Shown here: one piece after another, positions 8,402 through 16,134 of the stretch
How the letters are laid out: every line of letters starts with the position of its first letter
Numbering within the stretch: position 1 is the first letter of the stretch
NCBI GenBank assembly: GCA_035621235.1
Contig: CP141731.1
Coordinates: forward strand, 2,356,001-2,420,000
Direction: 5' to 3'
DNA: 64,000 nucleotides
From: Actinomycetaceae bacterium MB13-C1-2
GTDB lineage: Bacteria > Actinomycetota > Actinomycetes > Actinomycetales > Actinomycetaceae
Position numbers and translations under genes: made by a program
Notes under the pieces: model-generated
What the model saw: only the letters and a program-made list of their open reading frames with translations
Told to the model about the DNA's origin: nothing
Databases searched by the model: none

Positions 8402-9312
8402 GCGCAGTAGCTATTACCAATCCCCCCAGCGATACTCCATCATCGTCCAAGGCGGCTAGGCGTCCTCGGGGGGCACGCGCCTCTCTCTGGAGCTATGTGA
8501 GCGTAAATGGCCTGTTGGTCATCGGATCTCTCTATATGCTCTTTCCGACTCTGTGGCTAGTCTTCTCATCCACCAAGTCACTAACAGCGCTCTACACCAC
8601 TCCTGCTTTCTCGTTTGCAGACATGAAGCTGGGCGAGAACATCCAAAACGTTCTCTCTGCAGAGAACGGAATATTTCTTCGCTGGATGGGAATGTCCTTC
8701 CTATACGCTGGAGTCGGCGCGCTGGTCGGTGGAATGATCTCCGTGATGGCTGGATACGCATTCGATAAATACGACTTCAAGGGGAAAAAGTACTGGCTCG
8801 GAATAGTCATGTCCGGTGTACTCATCCCCAATACTGCAACCGTAATTCCGCTGTATATGCTCGCCTCCAAAGTTGGACTCTCCAATACCATCTGGGCCGT
8901 GCTAATCCCTGTACTGTGCAATCCGTTTGGCGTGTATCTGGCAAGGACCTTCTCGCAAGGCTACGTGCCCAACGAGACTCTGGAGGCGGCGAGAGTCGAT
9001 GGCGCCGGAACCATAAAGACCTTCGTTAAGGTTGCTCTTCCCATGATGGTTCCCGGATATGTGACCATCGCACTGTTCCAGTTCGTCGGAATCTGGAACA
9101 ACTTCATGCTTCCGCTGATCATGCTTCAGAATCGAGACCTGGTCCCAGTATCACTTGGGATGTCCTTTTGGCAGGGATACACAAAAACGACTCCCGCCTT
9201 CACTCCAATGGTCATAACGGGATCGCTCCTGTCAATCATTCCTCTATTGATCGCGTTCATCGCACTACAGAGATTCTGGAAAGCTGGGCTGACTGCCGGG
9301 GCAGTTAAGTAG
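8398..9312 (+). CDS. ABC sugar transporter permease (MalG-type)
   Basis: The 304-residue partner permease overlaps the previous gene by ATGA, which indicates translational coupling. It has about six membrane helices and the EAA loop EAARVDGAGTIKTFVKVALP. No ABC ATPase gene follows. Many Gram-positive sugar importers share a common MsmK/UgpC-type ATPase encoded elsewhere, and that is the likely arrangement here. A direct repeat and a terminator follow before the regulator gene. Confidence 0.92.
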   Translation: MSAVAITNPPSDTPSSSKAARRPRGARASLWSYVSVNGLLVIGSLYMLFPTLWLVFSSTKSLTALYTTPAFSFADMKLGENIQNVLSAENGIFLRWMGMSFLYAGVGALVGGMISVMAGYAFDKYDFKGKKYWLGIVMSGVLIPNTATVIPLYMLASKVGLSNTIWAVLIPVLCNPFGVYLARTFSQGYVPNETLEAARVDGAGTIKTFVKVALPMMVPGYVTIALFQFVGIWNNFMLPLIMLQNRDLVPVSLGMSFWQGYTKTTPAFTPMVITGSLLSIIPLLIAFIALQRFWKAGLTAGAVK

Positions 9313-9323
9313 CAAGGCTCCTT

Positions 9324-9359
9324 CAAGATTATTGGTACGGGCAAGATTATTGGTACGGG
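9324..9359 (+). repeat. Tandem 18-bp direct repeat
   Basis: The sequence CAAGATTATTGGTACGGG occurs twice head to tail (9324-9341 and 9342-9359) directly after the permease gene and before the terminator. It is a small local duplication with no evident role. Confidence 0.8.
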
Positions 9360-9360
9360 G

Positions 9361-9407
9361 CCGGTCCCGACTTTCACCACGGATTAGGGAATGTCGGGAC
9401 CGGGTTT
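9361..9407 (+). terminator. Intrinsic terminator after the importer operon
   Basis: A perfect 11-bp stem (CCGGTCCCGAC at 9361-9371 with 9393-9403) with a 21-base loop is followed by GTTTA. It closes the binding-protein and permease unit before the regulator gene starts at 9468. Confidence 0.7.
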
Positions 9408-9467
9408 ACTCCTCTGCCGGTAAGCTCGTCGTTCAGTGGACCACCTCAAGCTAGAAAGGCGTCACAG

Positions 9468-10595
9468 ATGAGTTCTGATACAAGTGATCATCTTCCTGAT
9501 GAACGTCGCCAGTTGATCCTATCCCTTCTCGCCGACCAAAACTCTCTACGCGTCACGGACCTGGCCGAGCGATTAGGCGTCACCCCCGTAACCATCCGAC
9601 GTGATCTTCAACTGCTTAGCGACCGAGGAGCAGTAAAGCGCGTTCACGGCGGAGTTACCCTGCGGAATCAAACGCCTCGAACTCATGCTTCCGCTCGTCC
9701 TAAAACGGTTGGGGTAAGTCGTGCGAATGCTCCAGATAGCGCGGCACCGGTTATTGGAATGGTGGTGCCCTCCCTCGACTATTACTGGCCGTCTGTGGCA
9801 CGAGGAGCCAAGGACCAGGCAACACGCCGAGGAATGAGGCTGAACCTTCGGGAGTCTGCCTACAAGTCCGCCGAACAAGATCGGAAGCAGATCGAGCATC
9901 TGGTTCAGCACGCGGGAGCCAAGGGACTCATTCTCACCGTCGACGTACGCGACCTAGAGACGCTTGACCTTATACAGAACCTCGTTAACCAAGGAATTCC
10001 AGTTGTCCTAGTGGAGCGAAAGAGCAGTCTGCCGATCGATGGAACTCCAGTCGAGTCGGTTACTACTGACCACCGGTCTGGAGCGGTCTTGGCAGTGCGG
10101 ACACTGACCGAAATGGGCCATGAACGCATAGGGATGGTGTGCCCTTCCGATTCCCCGACTTCGCCTCATTTACGAGAAGGGTGGGAAGAGGCGTGCCGCG
10201 ATCGAGGAATCTCTCCGGAAGCGACACTGAATGAACTCATTGATAATTCGACGCCTGAGTTGCTGTTGGAGGAAACCAATCGAGTGCTAGATCTATGCCT
10301 TGATCATGGAGTGACTGCACTTCTGGTGCACGCAGATCCCGAAGCGAACATGATGCTTCAGGTTGCCCAGCAGCACGGACTCGAGGTCCCTGGAGACCTG
10401 TCAATAATGGCATATGATGACGCAGTCGCATCACTTTTCACGCCGGCTCTTTCCGCTGTTCGTCCGCCTCGGTACACTATTGGCGAAACGGCGGTCGATC
10501 TCATTGTTTCGCGACTGGCAGACCCAGGTCGTCCGATTCAACGAGTAATACTTAGCCCGCGACTAACGATCCGCGAATCCACCCAAAGTCGCTAA
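9468..10595 (+). CDS. Hybrid regulator: DeoR-type HTH fused to LacI-type sugar-sensing domain
   Basis: The 375-residue protein has an N-terminal DeoR-family winged helix (residues about 10-70, with VTDLAERLGVTPVTIRRDL and the GAVKRVHGG wing). Instead of the usual DeoR sugar-phosphate sensor, residues about 100-370 form a periplasmic-binding-protein fold like that of LacI/GalR (IGMVVPSLDYYWPSVARGA, YDDAVASLFTPALSAVR). It therefore probably senses an intact sugar and represses, or activates, the adjacent importer and the divergent GH88 fusion. CTAGAAAGG precedes the ATG. Such hybrids are known in actinobacteria. The ligand and operator are inferred only from location. Confidence 0.85.
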   Translation: MSSDTSDHLPDERRQLILSLLADQNSLRVTDLAERLGVTPVTIRRDLQLLSDRGAVKRVHGGVTLRNQTPRTHASARPKTVGVSRANAPDSAAPVIGMVVPSLDYYWPSVARGAKDQATRRGMRLNLRESAYKSAEQDRKQIEHLVQHAGAKGLILTVDVRDLETLDLIQNLVNQGIPVVLVERKSSLPIDGTPVESVTTDHRSGAVLAVRTLTEMGHERIGMVCPSDSPTSPHLREGWEEACRDRGISPEATLNELIDNSTPELLLEETNRVLDLCLDHGVTALLVHADPEANMMLQVAQQHGLEVPGDLSIMAYDDAVASLFTPALSAVRPPRYTIGETAVDLIVSRLADPGRPIQRVILSPRLTIRESTQSR

Positions 10596-10739
10596 GGTCC
10601 GCTGTCAGACCACTCAAATAGCACGGTAAACTCCGGCCGGACCCAGGCATCCGCGCTACAACTTCGCCCCTATTTCGCGCCCTGAGCCAGCACCTCGCGG
10701 CGGCACTCTCGCTTAATTTGCTTCCAGCAAGCTTTCACT

Positions 10740-10784
10740 CGTATGCCTAGTTGTGCGGCGAGTCGCCGCGCAACTAGGCATACG
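10740..10784. terminator. Long palindrome, likely bidirectional terminator
   Basis: A 22-bp arm (10740-10761, beginning CGTATGCCTAG) pairs with 10763-10784 with a single G/T-type mismatch and a one-base centre. It lies between the convergent regulator and kduD genes. No T-run follows on either strand, so termination would depend on the stem alone. Confidence 0.55.
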
Positions 10785-10800
10785 AAAATGCAGCGCCACC

Positions 10801-11574
10801 CTAACGCGATAACCACCCACCATCCACCGGAATCGTGGCTCCGTTTACATACTCGGCCGCGGGTGAACACAGGTAAAGTACTGCTCCCGCGATGTCTCCT
10901 GCATCCGCCCAGCGTCCGGCCGGAATTCTCGCGAGGATGTCGCCGCTTCGCTGCTCGTCCGCTCGTAGCGCGGAAGTATTATCCGTCGCAACATAGCCCG
11001 GAGCAACAGCATTGACGTTAACGCCGCCACTCGCCCACTCATTCGCGAGAGCCTTGGTAAGTCCAACAATCGCATGTTTGGACGAGGTATAGCCAGGAAC
11101 GTTAATGCCACCCTGGTAAGACAACATTGAGGCCGTGTTTACTATTTTCCCGCTGCCGCGCTTCAGCATCATCGCACCAATCTCACGCGAGAGATACCAG
11201 GCCGAACGTAGGTTAACTTCCATAACATAGTCGAAGTCAACATCGGAGTGTTCAGCTGCGGGTGCACGCCTAATCGTTCCGCCGTTGTTGACGAGTATGT
11301 CGATCTCCTCGTGAACCAGTTTGCTCGCTAGCTTCGAGACTGCCTCACGGTCCGAGAGATCCGCCCTCAGCGGCGTAAAGTCGACAGCTGCACCCTCGCA
11401 AGCAGCACGTAGCTCTGACTCTCCCATGGGCATTGAGTGGCTAACGCCGATAATGTTCGCTCCTGCCTCAGCAAGAAGTGTTGCGATCGCCAGTCCAATG
11501 CCACGGCTGGCCCCTGTCACCGCTGCCGTTTTTCCTTCGAGAGAGAAAAGGTCCAGTATCTTTGTGCGATCCAC
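10801..11574 (-). CDS. kduD: 2-dehydro-3-deoxy-D-gluconate 5-dehydrogenase (KduD)
   Basis: This short-chain dehydrogenase of 257 residues interconverts 2,5-diketo-3-deoxygluconate and 2-keto-3-deoxygluconate with NAD(H). The nucleotide site TGASRGIG, the catalytic Y162 and K166 (GYTSSK) and the NTASMLSYQGG stretch are all present. The C-terminal block ATDNTSALRADEQRS..RIPAGRW is characteristic of KduD rather than of a generic SDR. The start is GTG, 6 bases after the kduI stop, so the two are translationally linked. The product feeds the KDG kinase encoded at 14993. Confidence 0.93.
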   Translation of the reverse strand: MDRTKILDLFSLEGKTAAVTGASRGIGLAIATLLAEAGANIIGVSHSMPMGESELRAACEGAAVDFTPLRADLSDREAVSKLASKLVHEEIDILVNNGGTIRRAPAAEHSDVDFDYVMEVNLRSAWYLSREIGAMMLKRGSGKIVNTASMLSYQGGINVPGYTSSKHAIVGLTKALANEWASGGVNVNAVAPGYVATDNTSALRADEQRSGDILARIPAGRWADAGDIAGAVLYLCSPAAEYVNGATIPVDGGWLSR

Positions 11575-11580
11575 CGTTCT

Positions 11581-12420
11581 TCACTTCATCTCTGTCACAG
11601 GGAAGGTATCCATATCGGTGTAGGCCTTGTTCTCCCCGGCCATCGCCCAAACAAACGTGTACGAGGCTGTCCCGACCCCAGTATGGACTGACCATGTCGG
11701 CGAGATGATTGCTTCCTTGTCCGCAACGACCAAGTGACGGGTTTCTTGTGGCTCACCCATGATGTGGATAACTCGCGCATCTTCGGGAACATCGAAGTAA
11801 AGATAGGCTTCAGTTCGACGGTCGTGGGTGTGGGCTGGCATCGTGTTCCACATAGAACCCGGATGCAACTGCGTGACGCCCATAACGACCTGACATGACT
11901 GAATGCCGTCCTCATGGATGTATCGGTTCAAGGTGCGCGCATTCGAGGTGATTGGCTCACCGAGATCCATATGCACACCTTCGCCCGGATTCACTAAGGC
12001 AACGGGGTATGAGGTATGCGCCGGTGCGGAAAAGACGTAGAAATTGGCCGGGTCATCACCGCTGAGCGATTCGAAAACAGCCTCCTTTACGCCCCTTCCA
12101 ATGTACAGACACGAGCCCTTGACCATTTCGTACTTCTGGCCGTCGACGGTCACCAGACCAGTGCCGCCCACATTGACGATGCCTGCCTCGCGACGCTCGA
12201 AAAAGTACTCTGAACGAATTTCTTCGTAAACGGGAAGGCTCAGAGACTTGGTCTTCGGGGTCACTCCAAGCAACATGACACGGTCGTAATGGCTGTAGAC
12301 ACCCTTTACTTCGTCCTCAACGAACAGTTCTTGTACCAAAAAGCGCTCTCGCAGTTGGTCGGTGCCTAGTTGCTTAACTTCCTCGGGGTGCGATGCATAG
12401 CGCTGCTCGATGTGTTCCAT
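11581..12420 (-). CDS. kduI: 5-dehydro-4-deoxy-D-glucuronate isomerase (KduI)
   Basis: The 279-residue protein matches the length of E. coli KduI (278). It isomerises 4-deoxy-5-ketouronate, the open form of the GH88 product, to 2,5-diketo-3-deoxygluconate. The metal ligands are visible as H197, H199 and E204 in AHTHDRRTE and H246 in SVHTGVGT, each one residue later than in the E. coli enzyme. AAGGAGG precedes ATG by about 9 bases. It lies between an unknown gene and kduD in one minus-strand operon. Confidence 0.95.
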   Translation of the reverse strand: MEHIEQRYASHPEEVKQLGTDQLRERFLVQELFVEDEVKGVYSHYDRVMLLGVTPKTKSLSLPVYEEIRSEYFFERREAGIVNVGGTGLVTVDGQKYEMVKGSCLYIGRGVKEAVFESLSGDDPANFYVFSAPAHTSYPVALVNPGEGVHMDLGEPITSNARTLNRYIHEDGIQSCQVVMGVTQLHPGSMWNTMPAHTHDRRTEAYLYFDVPEDARVIHIMGEPQETRHLVVADKEAIISPTWSVHTGVGTASYTFVWAMAGENKAYTDMDTFPVTEMK

Positions 12421-12503
12421 TGCCTGGATGTCCTCCTTGGGTATGCGTCCATTTCGACTCTATGCTCGATGTCTGTTTATGACAAGTAATCGATCATCTT
12501 CGA

Positions 12504-13304
12504 TCACGCCACGGGGTTCGCCGGTGTCCCCCACGCTTCGATCTGCGTTAGCGCTGGAAATGGAGAGAGTCCGGGGGCAAGCTTCAGGTTCTTTACCGTG
12601 ATGGTTCGCGTGACTACATCGACGGGAAAAGACTGAGGTTCCATTTCTTTTCCTAGCGGGATCTGAATTTCACGCCCATCGGAAAAAAGCAACGTTGCTT
12701 CGGTCCAATAGTTATCATGGGGAAAATCGGCCCTGGTCGTCAGTCGAATCAAGTCAATGCAACATTCGAGTCCAAGATCTAGCGTCAACTCTGCGTCGGG
12801 ACGCCGGTTGATACCCCAACTTTGAAATGGATAGTTACCATGGGATTGATTGGCAAAGGTCCCGTCAATCGCGTTGCGCGCGGCGAAAACACTTTCTCCT
12901 CTGGTTTCGACGTTCGCCCGGGCATGAGGATACATTCCTGACTCCTCATGCTGGTCGTATGGATTTAGGGCTAGGTTTCGCCTGGTCGACGCCTCTTGTG
13001 CATCCAAGATTCGGGCCGTTACAAGATGGTTTGAACCAGAGAATGACTTATCCGAATAGACCTGTTTTTGCTCTCCAAAAGGAACCTGGTACTCGACAGC
13101 ACGCTGATCGATGTAGACGACGGCAGGGATCATCGCATCGTCAAAACGAATCTCACAGAAAACTCCTGGTGACTCAACCTCGAGTATTATCCGGTCTCCC
13201 GGCCGATATTCCCTTGTAAACGCAAGATTAACGAACATACCTGGACCGACAGCGGCAAGCGTGTGGGAGTCCTTGTCCATAACCTTCAGGCTGAGCTCAT
13301 TCAT
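12504..13304 (-). CDS. Unknown accessory protein of the kdu operon with a C-terminal F5/8-type-C-like domain
   Basis: I do not recognise this 266-residue protein as a named family. The N-terminal half (about 1-110) looks beta-rich. Residues about 115-260 resemble a discoidin/F5-8-type-C galactose-binding sandwich (NAIDGTFANQSHGNYPFQSWG, AELTLDLGLECCIDLIRL, TEATLLFSDGREIQIPL). Such modules usually bind sugars. There is no signal peptide, so it is cytoplasmic, which is unusual for a binding module. It is the first gene of the minus-strand set followed by kduI (83 bases away) and kduD, so it probably acts on an unsaturated oligosaccharide or on a pathway intermediate. Confidence 0.7.
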   Translation of the reverse strand: MNELSLKVMDKDSHTLAAVGPGMFVNLAFTREYRPGDRIILEVESPGVFCEIRFDDAMIPAVVYIDQRAVEYQVPFGEQKQVYSDKSFSGSNHLVTARILDAQEASTRRNLALNPYDQHEESGMYPHARANVETRGESVFAARNAIDGTFANQSHGNYPFQSWGINRRPDAELTLDLGLECCIDLIRLTTRADFPHDNYWTEATLLFSDGREIQIPLGKEMEPQSFPVDVVTRTITVKNLKLAPGLSPFPALTQIEAWGTPANPVA

Positions 13305-13390
13305 ATCATCTTCGCGGTGGTGGACAAGCCACCGAGGACCTCAGGCCCCGGCTGGACTGTACCGCCGCTCTCCTTCCTTGTCGTCTCTTC

Positions 13391-13472
13391 GTTAGTTTGC
13401 AACGGACTTGGCACCGCCGACTCGGTCGCGTACAGCGCTTGGTGCCGTTTTTAGTTAGTTTGCAGCGGACTT
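13391..13472. repeat. 19-bp direct repeat at the 3' end of the IclR gene
   Basis: GTTAGTTTGCAACGGACTT at 13391-13409 recurs at 13454-13472 with one change (AAC to AGC). The second copy encodes the last residues of the IclR protein (SPLQTN), so the first is a duplicated stub of that gene end. Between them a GGCACC/GGTGCC stem at 13410-13446 is followed by GTTTTT on the plus strand. Confidence 0.55.
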
Positions 13473-14284
13473 TGACCAGAGGCTTCTTGTCCGGCCAGCG
13501 CCCTGCTGATAAGTGTCGCTGCCTGCTGGACGCGTGTGGCGATGGTCGTCACGGCCGCTTCGTCCATCTCGTGAACCAGCCCGGTAACACTAATTCCCAT
13601 GGCGGCCGCCCTGGATGGACCACGGACCGTAGCCCCAATGCAACGAAGTCCCTCCTCGTTCTCCTCGTCATCCAGCGCCCACCCTTGACTGCGGACCCGC
13701 TCTAGCTCCGAAAGGAGTTCGTCTGAAGAACTAGCGGTCTTTCGGGTTACCGGTGCTAGACCGGTCCGGGCGACTGATGCCAGCACATCTTCGTCCGACA
13801 TGGTCGCGAGAATCGCTTTACCGATCGATGTTGAATAGAGCGGAATGGTGCCGCCCACCTGGGACTTCATTCGGTAAGGCTTGGGGGCATCAACTTTGGC
13901 TATGTAAACCACTTGATCGCCTTGAAGCAGTCCGACGTGCGCGGTCAGCCCCGTCTGGTTTGTCAACCAGGCGACATAGGGTTGCACGAGCGCGGTGAGC
14001 TGAGCATCTTCGGTAAGGGCGCTCGCGAAGCGATAAGCCCGCGGTCCGGGACGATAGATCTTCTCTTGATCCTGGAACAGCCATTCACTTGCAACCAGCT
14101 CGGCGAGTATCCGGTGGACCGTTGCGATGGGAAGACCTGTTGCTTCAGTGATCTCCGAGAAGTGCCCGCCCTTAGCAGAGCACTCAAGAACCAACAGGGT
14201 CTTCTCCAGTGCGGAAAATTTTCCATCCTTCGACAACGCGCCACCCTCCGATTGAAAAGCTATGGCCGCAAGGGACTCAAACAT
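13451..14284 (-). CDS. IclR-family transcriptional regulator
   Basis: The 277-residue protein has an N-terminal winged helix (about 25-85: FSEITEATGLPIATVHRILAELV) and the IclR effector-binding GAF-like domain (about 95-270: STSIGKAILA, DDEENEEGLRCIGATVRG). In this family the KdgR-type members sense 2-keto-3-deoxygluconate. The gene is divergent from eda and the KDG kinase gene, with a palindrome between them, so control of those genes is likely. The first 20 residues (before KFSALEKTL) are poorly conserved in character, and a later start is possible. Confidence 0.9.
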   Translation of the reverse strand: MFESLAAIAFQSEGGALSKDGKFSALEKTLLVLECSAKGGHFSEITEATGLPIATVHRILAELVASEWLFQDQEKIYRPGPRAYRFASALTEDAQLTALVQPYVAWLTNQTGLTAHVGLLQGDQVVYIAKVDAPKPYRMKSQVGGTIPLYSTSIGKAILATMSDEDVLASVARTGLAPVTRKTASSSDELLSELERVRSQGWALDDEENEEGLRCIGATVRGPSRAAAMGISVTGLVHEMDEAAVTTIATRVQQAATLISRALAGQEASGQSPLQTN

Positions 14285-14307
14285 GTATGGTTGGGCTAAG
14301 ACTAACA

Positions 14308-14325
14308 GCGGAAATCTTTTTCCGC
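14308..14325. promoter_or_regulatory. Candidate IclR operator
   Basis: GCGGAAA-TCTT-TTTCCGC is a perfect 7+7 palindrome. It sits in the 79-base gap between the divergent IclR and eda genes. IclR-family operators commonly take the form of a short A/T-centred palindrome with GGAAA/TTTCC arms. A half-site, CGGAAATTC, follows at 14330. It was identified by eye. Confidence 0.6.
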
Positions 14326-14363
14326 CACACGGAAATTCAGAATCTCAGGTTAGGCGGTTGCCA

Positions 14364-14996
14364 ATGTCAGTGTTGGACCAGGTCTTTAGTAAGAAGCTCG
14401 TGCCGGTGGTGGTTCTAGAGAGAGCAACAGACGCCGATAATCTCGCCGATGCCCTAGTATCCGGTGGTTTGCCGGTTGCAGAGGTTACCTTCCGGACTGA
14501 CGCTGCCGAAGACTCGATTAGGGCAATGTCGACTCGTGGTGACCTAATCGTCGGTGCCGGAACTGTGCTCACCGTGGACCAAGTAGACCGCGCAGTCGGC
14601 GCTGGCGCGCGGTTTATCGTCTCCCCTGGCACGAGCACCAAGGTAATCGAGCGCTGTCAGGAACTTCAGATTCCCATTCTCCCCGGAGCCGTAACTGCTA
14701 CCGAGATTCAGATGGTTCTCGACCTAGGCCTCGACGTGGTCAAATTCTTCCCCGCGAGCACCTCTGGAGGCGCTGCCGCGATCGCCGCGCTTTCCGCGCC
14801 TTTTCGAGGCATCCGTTTTGTGCCGACAGGCGGTGTTAGCACCGCTAACCTCGGGGACTATTTGAGACTTCCCTGTATTCCGGCCGCAGGAGGTTCATGG
14901 ATGGTCGGTCCAAAGCTCATCGCCGCGGGCGAGTTCGATGAGATTCGAGCCCTCACCACGAAGGCTGTTGCCCTAGCTCAGGAGGTCTCGAAGTGA
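14364..14996 (+). CDS. eda: KDPG aldolase (2-dehydro-3-deoxyphosphogluconate aldolase)
   Basis: This 210-residue class I aldolase splits KDPG to pyruvate and glyceraldehyde 3-phosphate. The Schiff-base lysine is K127 in DVVKFFPAS, and the proton-shuttling glutamate is E40 in AEVTFRT. GAGTVL, SPGTS and FVPTGGV are family landmarks. I chose ATG 14364 because the protein then begins in the usual place; the upstream in-frame ATG at 14262 lies within the divergent IclR gene. The gene overlaps the KDG kinase start by four bases. Confidence 0.94.
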   Translation: MSVLDQVFSKKLVPVVVLERATDADNLADALVSGGLPVAEVTFRTDAAEDSIRAMSTRGDLIVGAGTVLTVDQVDRAVGAGARFIVSPGTSTKVIERCQELQIPILPGAVTATEIQMVLDLGLDVVKFFPASTSGGAAAIAALSAPFRGIRFVPTGGVSTANLGDYLRLPCIPAAGGSWMVGPKLIAAGEFDEIRALTTKAVALAQEVSK

Positions 14997-16114
14997 CCGC
15001 TCCAGCCGAAATCTCTGTCCTCAACCTACGCGATCCCAAGGACTGCCGCTACGACATTGTTTCGCTCGGAGAAGTCATGCTTCGCCTCGACCCAGGCGAA
15101 GGACGCATTCGCACCGCCCGCAATTTCCGCGCCTGGGAAGGGGGCGGCGAATACAACGTTGCACGAGGACTACGCAGAGCCTTTGGCAAGCGTACCGCCG
15201 TTGTCACGGCACTGGCAGATAACGAAGTTGGCCGACTAATCGAAGACTTCATCATGACCGGGGGCGTCGATACCGGGTTCATCAAGTGGATCCCCTACGA
15301 CGGAGTCGGTCGCGAAGCCCGAAACGGTCTAAACTTCACCGAACGCGGCTTCGGCGTGCGTGGCGCGGTAGGGGTCTCCGATCGCGCCAACACCGCTATC
15401 TCAAAGCTTGGGCCCGATGACTTCGACTGGGACTACCTCTTTGGTGATCTGGGTGTTCGCTGGCTTCATACCGGCGGGATCTACGCTGCTCTCTCGGATC
15501 AGGCATCCCAGACAGTCCTCGCAGCCGTGGAGGCAGCCAAAAAACATGGCACTGTTGTCTCTTACGATCTCAATTACCGCCCGTCCCTCTGGGGAGCCAT
15601 CGGCGGCAAGTCCCGCGCCCAAGAGGTCAACAAAGCAATAGCTCCTCATGTTGACGTCATGATCGGAAACGAAGAGGACTTTACGGCTTCTCTGGGATTC
15701 GAGATCGAGGGAACCGACGAGAATTTAAGTCAGCTGCCGGTCGATAGCTTTGCCGCAATGATCAGGAAGGTGGCCGAGGCATATCCGAACTTCAAAGTGA
15801 TTGCCACGACCATGCGCACCGTTCGCACCGCCACCTCCAATGACTGGGGCGCAATTGCTTGGTCGAAACCCACGGGAGTTCTTCAGTCTATCCATCGCGA
15901 GAATCTAGAAATCCTCGATCGCGTTGGTGGCGGTGACTCCTTTGCGTCAGGACTGATCTTCGGGCTGATGGAAGGTGAACCGCTCCAGACTGCACTTGAC
16001 TACGGCGCGGCACACGGAGCATTGGCGATGACCACCCCCGGCGACACCTCGATGGTGACCTTAACCGAGGTGAAGAACCTGGCGGCGGGAGGCTCAGCAA
16101 GAGTAAAGCGATAG
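14993..16114 (+). CDS. kdgK: 2-dehydro-3-deoxygluconokinase (PfkB family)
   Basis: The 373-residue sugar kinase phosphorylates KDG at O6 to give KDPG, the substrate of the adjacent aldolase. The PfkB anion-hole motif is RVGGGDSFASG with catalytic base D315; Gly-Gly-Gly-Asp in place of GAGD is common in KDG kinases. The substrate-side block EVMLRLDPGEGRI lies near the N-terminus. It starts with GTG in a GTGA overlap with eda, so the two are coupled. It is longer than E. coli KdgK (309), largely through an insert at about 230-260. Confidence 0.9.
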   Translation: MTAPAEISVLNLRDPKDCRYDIVSLGEVMLRLDPGEGRIRTARNFRAWEGGGEYNVARGLRRAFGKRTAVVTALADNEVGRLIEDFIMTGGVDTGFIKWIPYDGVGREARNGLNFTERGFGVRGAVGVSDRANTAISKLGPDDFDWDYLFGDLGVRWLHTGGIYAALSDQASQTVLAAVEAAKKHGTVVSYDLNYRPSLWGAIGGKSRAQEVNKAIAPHVDVMIGNEEDFTASLGFEIEGTDENLSQLPVDSFAAMIRKVAEAYPNFKVIATTMRTVRTATSNDWGAIAWSKPTGVLQSIHRENLEILDRVGGGDSFASGLIFGLMEGEPLQTALDYGAAHGALAMTTPGDTSMVTLTEVKNLAAGGSARVKR

Positions 16115-16134
16115 CCTGGGAGCAGGAGGTTACC

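Noticed and set aside
10801-11111. Long plus- and minus-strand frames opposite kduD
   Set aside because: They are shadows of the kduD reading frame; kduD alone has domain support and a ribosome/operon context.
13397-14300. Plus-strand ORFs opposite the IclR gene
   Set aside because: Antisense to a clear IclR protein; no domain or ribosome site.
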